A stretch of DNA of 5,255 bases from Chitinophagaceae bacterium (GCA_947459455.1 CANHEC010000201.1:1-5255), one strand, 5' to 3'. Numbered from the stretch's first letter, positions 1 through 5,255 are shown. Translations and numbers: made by a program. Notes: generated by a model from the letters alone, not told the origin.

Positions 1-2
1 AC

Positions 3-119
3 AAGGAAATTAAACGTGTAGAAAAAGAGCTCAATAACCGCCCCGTCAGAAAATTCAATTATAGAACGCCAAACGAAGTATTTTCATATTTAACGGGTAG
101 TGTTGCACTTATGAGTTGA
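3..119 (+). CDS. IS30-family transposase, C-terminal end (partial at window start)
   Basis: Only the last 38 codons are inside the window, read from base 3 to the TGA at 117-119. The peptide contains ELNNRPVRKFNYRTPNEVF and ends SVALMS. The pattern LNxRPxxxxxYxTPxEVF is characteristic of the C-terminal end of IS30-family DDE transposases, just after the catalytic glutamate region. The DDE residues themselves are upstream and cannot be seen. In Bacteroidota members of this family the final codons run into the terminal inverted repeat, as they seem to here. The protein would bind the element's ends and catalyse its transposition. Whether the upstream part is intact is unknown. A general integrase-core protein of another family is the main alternative, but the motif spacing favours IS30. 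Confidence 0.8.
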   Translation, partial: KEIKRVEKELNNRPVRKFNYRTPNEVFSYLTGSVALMS

Positions 120-122
120 ACA
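101..122 (+). repeat. Probable terminal inverted repeat (IRR) of the IS30 element
   Basis: This stretch overlaps the 3' end of the transposase frame (codons for VALMS and the stop). Its GTTGCACTTATG core resembles known Bacteroidota IS30-type ends from memory. The partner repeat is outside the window, so the exact ends are inferred. A 7-bp inverted match of its CACTTAT (106-112) is found outside the element at 142-148 (ATAAGTG). That may be chance or part of the target site. Confidence 0.45.
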
Positions 123-429
123 CAGCAAATTTTGAATTGAAATAAGTGAATCCGCTACCTACCGGGGCAAAACTGTAAATGGTTGATCGAAACGAAGAAA
201 TGCTTAAAGAAGAGATGTCATGTTTTATTGCAACATAGCTAAGCGCATCATTGTGTAGCTTTCCTAATTGGGCAGCTTTTTTCTTGAAAGTAGCGAGGTC
301 GGCCGAGGGGTCATCTATTTCATTGCTATGGCGTTTATCGCATCCTGCGATCATAAATACAACGCTTAAAAGAAGAATCCCGAAGGGGAAAAGGCGGCGG
401 AAAATGCGGGGGGGGGGCGTGTTGTTCAT
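109..429 (-). pseudogene. Bacteroidota lipoprotein, 5' part, truncated by the IS insertion
   Basis: The frame encodes 106 residues from ATG at 427-429. Residues 9-29 form a signal peptide (RR, then a hydrophobic stretch GILLLSVVFMIAGC) with lipobox IAGC and lipidated Cys30, so the product would be an exported lipoprotein. The mature part is short and includes QLGKLHNDALSYV, resembling a motif seen near the start of several uncharacterised Bacteroidota lipoproteins. The function is unknown. The last residues (about FAVFNS) and the TAA at 109-111 come from, or lie at, the IS30 end, so the native C-terminus is missing. An upstream in-frame ATG at 445-447 overlaps the promoter box, which favours the 429 start. 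Codons 5-7 lie in a run of ten C's. An intact short lipoprotein that happens to end here is possible but less likely. Confidence 0.6.
408..417. repeat. Homopolymer tract G10 (C10 in the lipoprotein sense strand)
   Basis: Ten consecutive G's on the plus strand read as ten C's in codons 4-8 of the lipoprotein gene, just before its signal peptide. A tract of this length is slippage-prone in replication and in sequencing. A change of one base would put the whole lipoprotein out of frame. Confidence 0.9.
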
Positions 430-446
430 TCTTTTAAAATTTTGCA

Positions 447-477
447 TAAATATAGCTGTCTTGTTTTTCAAATGCAA
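447..477 (-). promoter_or_regulatory. Candidate Bacteroidota-type promoter for the lipoprotein gene
   Basis: On the minus strand, a -33-like TTG (475-477) is followed after 20 nt by TATATTTA (447-454). The latter matches the TAnnTTTG -7 consensus except at its last base. Transcription would start near 440, leaving a short leader before the ATG at 429. The upstream in-frame ATG at 445-447 would then not be transcribed. Confidence 0.45.
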
Positions 478-599
478 CAAGAAATTTTTTATCCCCTTAC
501 TGCCATCATCTTTTTGCATAATACATCGATCGTTCGCAGATATTTGCCAGCGGCCCCTTTCAAAAGCTGGCATAGAACCATGTATGTGTATGGTGGGCA

Positions 600-888
600 A
601 TTGATCCCCTTATCGCCCAATATAAAGAAGCAAATTCGCTGTTGAACGTCGCCAAAAAGCGGCTTACATCCATCGCCCCTGCGCCGGCCGGTGTCTGAAA
701 CTGCAAGGCTGGAGGCTTTACTTTTTTCGCTTATACCTGCTGTGGGCGTACTGAGCCAGGGCGCCCACAGCCAGGCTTTGGCGCCCGCCGAGTGGCCGAA
801 TCTCCTATTTTTGACACCGGAAGACGTGAGAAAGACTTTGTGAGACCAGATTTTTTTGTGACCCGGCGACAGTGCCTCTGGCAGCTTC
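600..888. other. Intergenic region without a convincing gene; scattered inverted repeats
   Basis: The open frames here give low-complexity or unrecognisable peptides without family motifs. Structure is visible: CTGTGGGCG at 740-748 and CGCCCACAG at 762-770 form a 9-bp stem with a 13-nt loop. CCGGTGTC at 688-695 is matched inverted by GACACCGG at 813-820. The stretch is GC-richer than the lipoprotein region to its left. It may be part of the same repetitive intergenic sequence as 889-1070. No promoter or RNA family was recognised. Confidence 0.5.
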
Positions 889-1070
889 GTTGTGTCACTC
901 ACTTCAGCAGTTGAATCTTTTTTCAGCATACTTACGGTCGGGCACAGTGCCCGGCCCCGCTTGCCAGCCACCCGCTACTGTACCCGTAGCGCCCGGCCTG
1001 CTGGTAGCCCGCTGGCAAGCCGTGCCGCCCCTGCCGAGGCCTGCACTGCCGCACAAGTGAGTGACACAAC
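889..1070. repeat. Structured element bounded by 16-bp perfect inverted repeats
   Basis: The arm GTTGTGTCACTCACTT (889-904) is the exact reverse complement of AAGTGAGTGACACAAC (1055-1070). They enclose 150 nt of mostly GC-rich sequence with more symmetry inside. There is a 21-nt odd palindrome at 936-956 centred on A946 (one T·G mismatch). GCTTGCCAGC (959-968) pairs with GCTGGCAAGC (1011-1020), and CGCTAC (973-978) pairs with GTAGCG (986-991). The last two pairs nest, giving a potential branched hairpin. There is no transposase and no convincing frame, so a MITE-like or REP-like element, or a structured transcript, are all possible. No clear target duplication flanks it. Confidence 0.6.
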
Positions 1071-1072
1071 CG

Positions 1073-1089
1073 GTGCTAAATAGTAGCAC
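1073..1089. repeat. Small hairpin next to the inverted-repeat element
   Basis: GTGCTA (1073-1078) and TAGCAC (1084-1089) form a perfect 6-bp stem with a 5-nt loop, starting 3 nt after the right 16-bp arm. No T-run follows on either strand, so it is not a convincing terminator. It may belong to the adjacent repeat element. Confidence 0.4.
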
Positions 1090-1132
1090 AATCGCTGGTC
1101 ATCCCAAAAAAAACCAAACCGCCGCCGGCACC

Positions 1133-1155
1133 GCCAGCCTACCCGGGTAGCTGGC
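1133..1155. promoter_or_regulatory. Near-perfect palindrome upstream of the ricT-like gene
   Basis: The centre CTACCCGGGTAG (1139-1150) is a perfect 12-bp palindrome. It is flanked by GCCAG (1133-1137) and CTGGC (1151-1155), which also pair, with C1138 bulged. It ends 49 nt before the ATG at 1205. It could be a protein-binding dyad or a leader hairpin. No good TAnnTTTG box was found between it and the gene, so the promoter position is unresolved. Confidence 0.35.
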
Positions 1156-1204
1156 CACAGGGCTGCGGCCATTTATTCAATCACCAGCAAACGCGAAGAG
1201 ATAT

Positions 1205-2551
1205 ATGGGATGTGGAAGTTGTGGAAGCGGAAAGCCAAATGGATGCAAAAGCAACGGCGGCTGCAGCAGCGGCGGGTGCAACCGCATGAATGTGCACGAC
1301 TGGCTGGCCAACCTGCCCTTTGCCGACCCCAACAGCAGCTGCAAAATTGTAGAAGTGAGCTTTGGGCAGGGCAGCCGCAAAGAATACTTCCGAAATACCA
1401 GCCTGCAATACTTTGAAAAAGGCGAACTGGTAGCCGTGGAAGGGGTGAGCGGCTTTGATGTGGGCGAAGTGAGCCTGACCGGCGAACTGGTGCGCCTGCA
1501 GCTGAAAAAGCACAAGCTGGCCGAAGACTCGGCCGACATCAAGCGCATATTGCGCCGGGCCAACCAGCTGGATATAGACAAGTGGAAGGAAAACAAGGCC
1601 CGGGAAAAAGATGCCCTGGTGCGTAGCCGGGCCATTGCCCGCCAGCTGGGCTTGCAAATGAAGCTGGCCGAAGTAGAAATACAGGCCGATGGCAAGAAGG
1701 CGACCTTCTTTTACACGGCCGAAGACCGGGTAGATTTTCGGGAGCTGATCAAGGTATACGCCGGCGAGTTTAGGGTGAAGGTGGAAATGCGCCAGATAGG
1801 CCCCCGCCAGGAGGCCGCCAAGGTGGGCGGCATTGGCAGCTGTGGCCGCGAACTGTGCTGCAGCACCTGGCTCACCGACTTTAAGAGTGTGAACACCACG
1901 GCTGCCCGCTACCAAAACCTGAGCATCAACCAGGCCAAGCTGAGCGGCCAGTGTGGCCGCCTGAAGTGCTGCCTCAACTACGAGCTGGATACCTACCTCG
2001 ATGCGCTGCAGCATTTTCCGACCGACGCCGATGTGCTGGAAATAAGCCGTGGCCGCGCCTTTTTGGTGAAGAAGGACATCTTTAAAAACCTGATGTGGTA
2101 CACCCTGCCGGATAGTACCAAGCAATACCCGCTGACGCTGAAGCGGGTGGCCGAAATAAAGGCCATGAACCGCAATGGCGAACGCCCCGACGAGCTACAG
2201 GCTGTAGAGGTAGTGAGCGGCAAGCCCCGCGAAGTGGAGCCCGAATTTGTGGATGTGGTAGGGCAGATAAGCCTGCGCAGCCTGGAAAAAACCAGCCGCC
2301 GCCAACGCGACCGCGAACGTGGCCGCCAGCAGCAGGGCCGCGGCCAGCAAGGGGGCGGCAATCAGGGCAATCAGGGCAACCAAGGCAATCAGGGTGGTGG
2401 CAACAACCGCCCACCCCAGCAGCAGCGGCCAACCCGCCAGCAGCAGCCGGGCCAAAAGCCCCCGCAGCAGCAGCCGCCACAGGGTGGGCAGGGTGGTGGC
2501 CAGGGCCGGCAGCGGCCACCCCGCGGGCCCAAACCGCCGCAGGAAGGATGA
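1205..2551 (+). CDS. ricT: RicT/YaaT-like PSP1-domain protein
   Basis: The 448-residue product starts with a Cys-rich segment (C3, C6, C14, C20, C25; MGCGSCGSGKPNGCKSNGGC) typical of Bacteroidota RicT homologues. The PSP1 C-terminal domain follows, roughly residues 100-260, with two conserved cysteine clusters: GIGSCGRELCC (209-219) and GQCGRLKCC (248-256). From about residue 361 to the end the chain is a disordered, R/Q/G/N/P-rich tail. In Bacillus, RicT (YaaT) joins RicA and RicF in an Fe-S cluster complex affecting RNase Y-dependent mRNA processing, sporulation and biofilm. Whether that applies in Bacteroidota is not known, and no RicA or RicF partner is visible here. The start at 1205 is supported by the conserved N-terminal Cys motif directly after it; no Shine-Dalgarno is seen, as is usual for the phylum. 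In some gliding Bacteroidota this gene lies near gldH, but no gldH-like gene is recognisable here. Family assignment is firm; function is inferred. Confidence 0.92.
   Translation: MGCGSCGSGKPNGCKSNGGCSSGGCNRMNVHDWLANLPFADPNSSCKIVEVSFGQGSRKEYFRNTSLQYFEKGELVAVEGVSGFDVGEVSLTGELVRLQLKKHKLAEDSADIKRILRRANQLDIDKWKENKAREKDALVRSRAIARQLGLQMKLAEVEIQADGKKATFFYTAEDRVDFRELIKVYAGEFRVKVEMRQIGPRQEAAKVGGIGSCGRELCCSTWLTDFKSVNTTAARYQNLSINQAKLSGQCGRLKCCLNYELDTYLDALQHFPTDADVLEISRGRAFLVKKDIFKNLMWYTLPDSTKQYPLTLKRVAEIKAMNRNGERPDELQAVEVVSGKPREVEPEFVDVVGQISLRSLEKTSRRQRDRERGRQQQGRGQQGGGNQGNQGNQGNQGGGNNRPPQQQRPTRQQQPGQKPPQQQPPQGGQGGGQGRQRPPRGPKPPQEG
2360..2395 (+). repeat. Four 9-bp tandem repeats inside the ricT-like tail
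   Basis: The unit AATCAGGGC occurs at 2360-2368 and 2369-2377, then as the variants AACCAAGGC (2378-2386) and AATCAGGGT (2387-2395). It encodes NQG four times (residues 386-397). Because the unit is a multiple of three, copy-number change would lengthen or shorten the disordered tail without a frameshift. Confidence 0.85.
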
Positions 2552-2615
2552 TTTGAAAAGAAAACTGACCACCGGAAGCTAGGAGCAGGAGCGGCAGATT
2601 TTGAAATAATCGCTA

Positions 2616-2644
2616 TTGCACATTTGCTGGCTGACCTATATTTG
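2616..2644 (+). promoter_or_regulatory. Bacteroidota-type promoter for the small membrane protein
   Basis: TATATTTG (2637-2644) matches the TAnnTTTG -7 consensus exactly. A TTG (2616-2618) lies 18 nt upstream, close to the usual -33 distance. Transcription would start around 2650, leaving a short A-rich leader (CAAACAAAAAACC) before the ATG at 2671. It separates the small gene from the ricT-like gene as its own transcription unit, although read-through is possible since no terminator is seen after 2551. Confidence 0.65.
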
Positions 2645-2670
2645 CGCCACTCAAACAAAAAACCGATACG

Positions 2671-2832
2671 ATGGAAGAGACGACAAAGAAGAGTACCGGC
2701 AAACATTGGGCCCTGTTTTTCTTTTGGACTGCCGCTATGTTTGCAGTGATGTTTTCGCCTTATGGCCAGTGGTTCTGGTTGATTCTTCCTTTTGTATGTA
2801 CTGAGTTTGCCAAAGCCATGGACTTGCTTTAA
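2671..2832 (+). CDS. Small hydrophobic membrane protein, 53 aa, unknown function
   Basis: ATG at 2671 opens a 53-residue frame ending in TAA at 2830-2832. The short hydrophilic N-terminus (MEETTKKSTGK) is followed by two hydrophobic aromatic-rich stretches, residues 13-28 (WALFFFWTAAMFAVMF) and 34-43 (WFWLILPFVC), separated by a SPYGQ turn. The protein ends with TEFAKAMDLL. It is probably an inner-membrane protein with one or two membrane passes, forming a helical hairpin if two. I recognise the general type of small conserved Bacteroidota membrane protein but no named family. Support for it being real comes from a consensus promoter just upstream, an A-rich leader typical of the phylum, and a strong terminator 40 nt after the stop. 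The gene is a complete single-gene transcription unit. Confidence 0.75.
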   Translation: MEETTKKSTGKHWALFFFWTAAMFAVMFSPYGQWFWLILPFVCTEFAKAMDLL

Positions 2833-2872
2833 TACAGGATACTTCGACTTGCTTGCTTTTTGTAACAACAAG

Positions 2873-2905
2873 CAGCCCCGCCACAAGCGGGGCTGTTGTT
2901 TTTTT
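2873..2905 (+). terminator. Rho-independent terminator after the small membrane protein gene
   Basis: CAGCCCCGC (2873-2881) pairs perfectly with GCGGGGCTG (2887-2895) around the 5-nt loop CACAA. It is followed by TTG and a run of seven T's (2899-2905). The preceding AACAACAAG can extend the stem against the TTGTT. This closes the small-gene unit and isolates it from the kinase operon. Confidence 0.92.
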
Positions 2906-2961
2906 ACCATTACCGCTTTGGGGCAGTCTACTAAAACAAGCATGGGTGCTGCAGCAGCGCC

Positions 2962-2981
2962 GGGGCCGGGCTACGGCCGCC
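2962..2981. repeat. GC-rich hairpin between the terminator and the kinase operon
   Basis: GGCCG (2964-2968) pairs with CGGCC (2974-2978) around GGCTA, and the flanking GG (2962-2963) can pair with CC (2980-2981) past a bulged G2979. A perfect palindrome TGCTGCAGCA (2947-2956) sits just before it. There is no T-run directly after, so it is not called a terminator. Its role is unknown. Confidence 0.35.
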
Positions 2982-3002
2982 CCATTTCTTACGCATTAAA
3001 GT

Positions 3003-3045
3003 GACCACCAAATACTGGTGTAGTCAATACCTTTTGTTAGGTATT
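3003..3045 (+). promoter_or_regulatory. Two adjacent dyads and a weak promoter upstream of the sensor kinase
   Basis: The first dyad is CACCA (3006-3010) with TGGTG (3016-3020), extended by GAC (3003-3005) and GTC (3023-3025). The second is a perfect 7-bp pair, AATACCT (3026-3032) and AGGTATT (3039-3045), six bases apart. The second overlaps TACCTTTTG (3028-3036), a near match to the -7 consensus; no clear -33 TTG was found. The arrangement fits an operator over a promoter, ending 33 nt before the ATG at 3079. It is an inference from symmetry only. Confidence 0.4.
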
Positions 3046-3078
3046 TTGCCAGCGGCAGCCTGTTGGTTGCATTGCAAA

Positions 3079-4887
3079 ATGGCAGGTAAACTATCTTTTT
3101 GGTGTGGCGTAGCGCTGGTACTGCTACTAGCAGCCTGCCGCCCGCTGCCTGGTGCCCCCCTGCAGCTGCAGGTGGCGCAGGCCGGCGCCCTGCCCGATAG
3201 CCAGCAGGTGCTGCAAGCCCGGTTTGGCCCCCCACAGGCAGCCGATTTTAACCCGGGCTTTACCCGCCACACCTATTGGATAAAAACCACGGTGCACAAC
3301 CATGGACAGCGCAACCGCATCTTGCTGTTGCTCAATAATCCGCACATTAACCATGCCGAAGCATGGCAGGTGGGCAAAGGCCCGCTTGCTGCCCGCCTCG
3401 GCGATTACTTTCCTTTTGCCAGCCGGCCCTACTACGACCGCGACCTGATCATACCCATCAGCATGCGGCCGGGCGATAGTGCTACGGTATTGCTGTGGGT
3501 AAACAAAGCCAACGAATCGCTGCAGCTGCGCCTCGAAGCGCTTACGCCTGAAGAACTGGAAGCCCGGCGAAGGCAAGAACACCTGTTTATGGGCTTTAGC
3601 CTGGGTTGGCTGGTGCTGATAGCGATGTTTGCCGTGTTTTTGTGGGCAGGGCTGCGGCACCGGGCCAACCTGCTATATGCCCTGTACGTGATGGTAATAG
3701 TGCTTTGGATGCTCAGCAACTGGGGCCTTGGTTTTCAGTACCTGTGGCCGATGGCGCCGGGGTTTGCCAGCAAGGCGCGGCCGGTATTTGCACTACTCGG
3801 GGTCGCCTGCTTTACCAGCGTACTGCTTTCCTTTTTTCCGCCCAGGCCGCAGTTTAGGTGGCTTACACGCACCTGCCGCTGGTACATGGTGCTCATGCTG
3901 GTGCTGGCAGCCGGCTCGCTGGTCATCAACTATAGCAGCCTGCCCGATCGCACCAAGGTGCCGTTTTTGCAATTGTTATCGGCCTGCACAATAGCGGGTG
4001 CCCTGCTTAATGGCTTGTACCTGTGGTACCAATGGCGTGCCGGCGAAAAACTGGTGCAGTACTACGTACTCGCCATCTGCTTTTTGCTACTCACCACAGT
4101 TAGCATCAACCTTTACCAGTTTGGTATCACCAACAGCTTTACCATTTTTCTAAACACCTACGGAAGCGCCATTGGCCTGATGGGCGAAACAGCCATCTTA
4201 TCGATGGGCTTTGCGCGGCGGGTGACCCTGTACAAAAAAGAAAAAGAAGACCTGGCACTGCACATGCTGCTACGCGAAAAGCAAATGGCCGAGCAAATGA
4301 TAGCGGTTGAACTGGCCGAACGCACCCGACTGGGCCGCGACCTGCACGATAGCATTGGCAGCATGCTGGCCACCATACACCTGCATGCCTCCCAGCTGCA
4401 GCACCAATACCCACAGGTACCACTGCAGCAGTTGCAGGCCATGCTGCAGCAAAGCATGGCCGAAGCCCGCAGCATAGCACACAACCTGGTGCCGCCCCAC
4501 CTGGCCCAGCAGGGCCTGCACAATGCCCTGAAGCAGCTGGTGCAACAGCAGCCGGCGCACAACTGCCGCTTTGCGCTGTATTACGATGTGCATCAAAATC
4601 TGCCGCTGGCTATGCAAACCAGCTTGTACCGTATTTGTACCGAACTAATCAGCAATGCGGTGCGGCATGCGGCCGCTACCGAAGTAAGCATACAGCTAAC
4701 CGAGGAGGAGACCCAACTGCAACTGCTGGTAGAAGACAATGGCCGGGGCTTTGACAGCCAACAAGCCAGCCAGGGCATTGGCCTGCAAAACCTTCGCAGC
4801 CGCATCGACTACCTGAAAGGCAGTCTTCACATCGATTCGAACAAGGACGGCACTACCGTCATTATATTGCTACCGAAGCCAATATGA
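3079..4887 (+). CDS. 7TM-DISM sensor histidine kinase (HisKA_3 / HATPase)
   Basis: The frame is also open from GTG at 3001, but ATG 3079 is preferred. It places a signal sequence at the N-terminus (MAGKLSFWCG, then VALVLLLAAC with lipobox LAAC, Cys20), and the sequence upstream looks regulatory. From this start the product has 602 residues. Residues about 35-160 are a periplasmic sensory region of 7TMR-DISMED2 type (HTYWIKTTVHN at 64-74). About seven membrane helices follow (169-380), then a linker helix (383-415), the phosphoacceptor region RLGRDLHDSIGSML with His423, and the ATPase domain. The N-box is TELISNAVRH (Asn526), the G1 motif is VEDNGRGFD and the G2 motif is QGIGLQNL. All key catalytic residues are present. 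The kinase should autophosphorylate on His423 and pass the phosphate to the regulator encoded directly downstream. The ligand is unknown; DISMED2 domains are thought to bind carbohydrate-like ligands. Confidence 0.92.
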   Translation: MAGKLSFWCGVALVLLLAACRPLPGAPLQLQVAQAGALPDSQQVLQARFGPPQAADFNPGFTRHTYWIKTTVHNHGQRNRILLLLNNPHINHAEAWQVGKGPLAARLGDYFPFASRPYYDRDLIIPISMRPGDSATVLLWVNKANESLQLRLEALTPEELEARRRQEHLFMGFSLGWLVLIAMFAVFLWAGLRHRANLLYALYVMVIVLWMLSNWGLGFQYLWPMAPGFASKARPVFALLGVACFTSVLLSFFPPRPQFRWLTRTCRWYMVLMLVLAAGSLVINYSSLPDRTKVPFLQLLSACTIAGALLNGLYLWYQWRAGEKLVQYYVLAICFLLLTTVSINLYQFGITNSFTIFLNTYGSAIGLMGETAILSMGFARRVTLYKKEKEDLALHMLLREKQMAEQMIAVELAERTRLGRDLHDSIGSMLATIHLHASQLQHQYPQVPLQQLQAMLQQSMAEARSIAHNLVPPHLAQQGLHNALKQLVQQQPAHNCRFALYYDVHQNLPLAMQTSLYRICTELISNAVRHAAATEVSIQLTEEETQLQLLVEDNGRGFDSQQASQGIGLQNLRSRIDYLKGSLHIDSNKDGTTVIILLPKPI

Positions 4888-5255
4888 AACAGTTGTCCCG
4901 ATCACTCCAAACCGCTGCAGGGCTGCTACACATCGATGATCACGTGCTTTTTTCGCAAGGCGTGATGGCCCTGCTGCAGGATATACCCACGCTGCACTGG
5001 CTGGGGCAGGCTACCACACTGGCCGAAGGTGTGGCACGATGCCGTCAATATCAGCCAGACATTGTATTGCTGGATTATTTTTTGCCCGATGGCAATGGCC
5101 TGGATGCCGCCCGCCAGCTGTTGGCACTGGATCCCGCTTTGCGCATTGTAGTGCTGACCATGGAGCACAGTCGTCCCATTATGGAGCAGTGTCAGGCATT
5201 GGGCGTACATGGGTATTTGCAAAAAACGATTGGCCGCCAGGAACTGCTGGAAGCG
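4884..5255 (+). CDS. Response regulator, receiver domain (NarL/FixJ type, partial)
   Basis: The start ATG overlaps the kinase stop in the four bases ATGA (4884-4887), so translation is probably coupled. The visible 124 residues form a receiver domain. Acidic residues are Asp18 and Asp19 (HIDDH), the phosphoacceptor is Asp64 (IVLLDYFLPDGNG), the switch residue is Thr92 (VVLTME) and the conserved lysine is Lys114 (YLQKTIG). The LDYFLPDGNG and GYLQK patterns are typical of NarL/FixJ regulators, the usual partners of HisKA_3 kinases. A LuxR-type DNA-binding domain is therefore expected after the window edge but is not seen. The N-terminus has roughly ten residues more than usual before the first β-strand. 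The frame is open to the last base. Confidence 0.9.
   Translation, partial: MKQLSRSLQTAAGLLHIDDHVLFSQGVMALLQDIPTLHWLGQATTLAEGVARCRQYQPDIVLLDYFLPDGNGLDAARQLLALDPALRIVVLTMEHSRPIMEQCQALGVHGYLQKTIGRQELLEA

Larger units (their letters stand above)
1..123 (+). mobile_element. Right end of an IS30-family insertion sequence
   Basis: This covers the transposase C-terminus plus a few bases downstream. The outer boundary is estimated, not proven. The sequence from about 101 (TGTTGCACTTATGAGTTGAA) resembles the GTTGCACTT-containing ends I associate with Bacteroidota IS30 elements, and it overlaps the last transposase codons. The left end lies outside the window, so neither the inverted-repeat match nor the short (2-3 bp) target duplication typical of the family can be checked. 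The minus-strand lipoprotein frame enters this end and terminates in it, which supports an insertion boundary near 120-125. Confidence 0.6.

Noticed and set aside
489..971. Open minus-strand frame of 160 codons across the gene-free region
   Set aside because: It starts inside the structured repeat, runs through the inverted repeats and ends in the lipoprotein promoter region. It shows no recognisable domain and no start signals, and GC-rich sequence easily leaves chance frames open.
889..1070. CRISPR array
   Set aside because: The repeats are inverted and only two copies exist. There are no regularly spaced direct repeats and no cas genes.
1106..1155. Possible minus-strand terminator (palindrome at 1133-1155, then T8 at 1106-1113)
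   Set aside because: The T-run is about 20 nt beyond the stem, too far for a standard intrinsic terminator, and no minus-strand gene ends here.
1181..2125. Long minus-strand frame (314 codons) opposite the ricT-like gene
   Set aside because: It is antisense to a clear conserved gene. Its Ala/Leu/Gln-rich composition is the expected mirror of that gene's codon use, and it has no family motif.
3001..3078. GTG start at 3001 extending the kinase by 26 residues
   Set aside because: The extension would put a second hydrophobic stretch before a complete signal sequence, and it overlaps the dyads and candidate promoter.
3127..3660. Minus-strand frames opposite the kinase gene
   Set aside because: They are antisense shadows of a kinase with all its motifs intact, and show no independent evidence.

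Overview
The window looks like a chromosome segment from a Bacteroidota bacterium, most plausibly Chitinophagaceae or a close relative. That placement is inferred from four things: a Cys-rich RicT/PSP1 protein of the Bacteroidota type, a 7TM-DISM histidine kinase paired with a response regulator, promoter boxes close to the Bacteroidota TAnnTTTG -7 consensus, and starts without Shine-Dalgarno sequences. No rRNA, tRNA or CRISPR array was seen.

Left part (1-600, visibly AT-richer). The window opens inside the last 38 codons of an IS30-family transposase, which reads rightward and ends at the element's right terminus. Facing it on the minus strand is the 5' part of a lipoprotein gene. Its reading frame runs into the IS end and stops there, so the gene appears to have been cut by the insertion. 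The same gene has a run of ten C's a few codons after its start, a possible slippage tract.

Middle (about 600-1200). I find no convincing gene here. The stretch is GC-rich and full of inverted repeats. The best one is a pair of perfect 16-bp arms (889-904 and 1055-1070) enclosing about 150 nt with nested palindromes. It looks like a small non-autonomous or structured intergenic element.

Right part (1205-5255, GC-rich, all plus strand). A full-length RicT/PSP1-like protein with a Gln/Gly/Pro-rich disordered tail comes first. Next is a 53-aa membrane protein with its own promoter and a strong intrinsic terminator. Then comes a two-component pair: a 7TM-DISM sensor kinase with a HisKA_3 phosphoacceptor region and HATPase domain, overlapping by ATGA the start of a receiver-domain response regulator that leaves the window after 124 codons. 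The kinase is preceded by two adjacent dyads that could be an operator. The kinase and regulator are almost certainly co-expressed and work together; nothing visible links them functionally to the RicT-like gene.

I did not find a convincing new multi-gene system. The items most worth checking are the 889-1070 repeat element, the IS-cut lipoprotein with its C10 tract, and the dyads ahead of the kinase.
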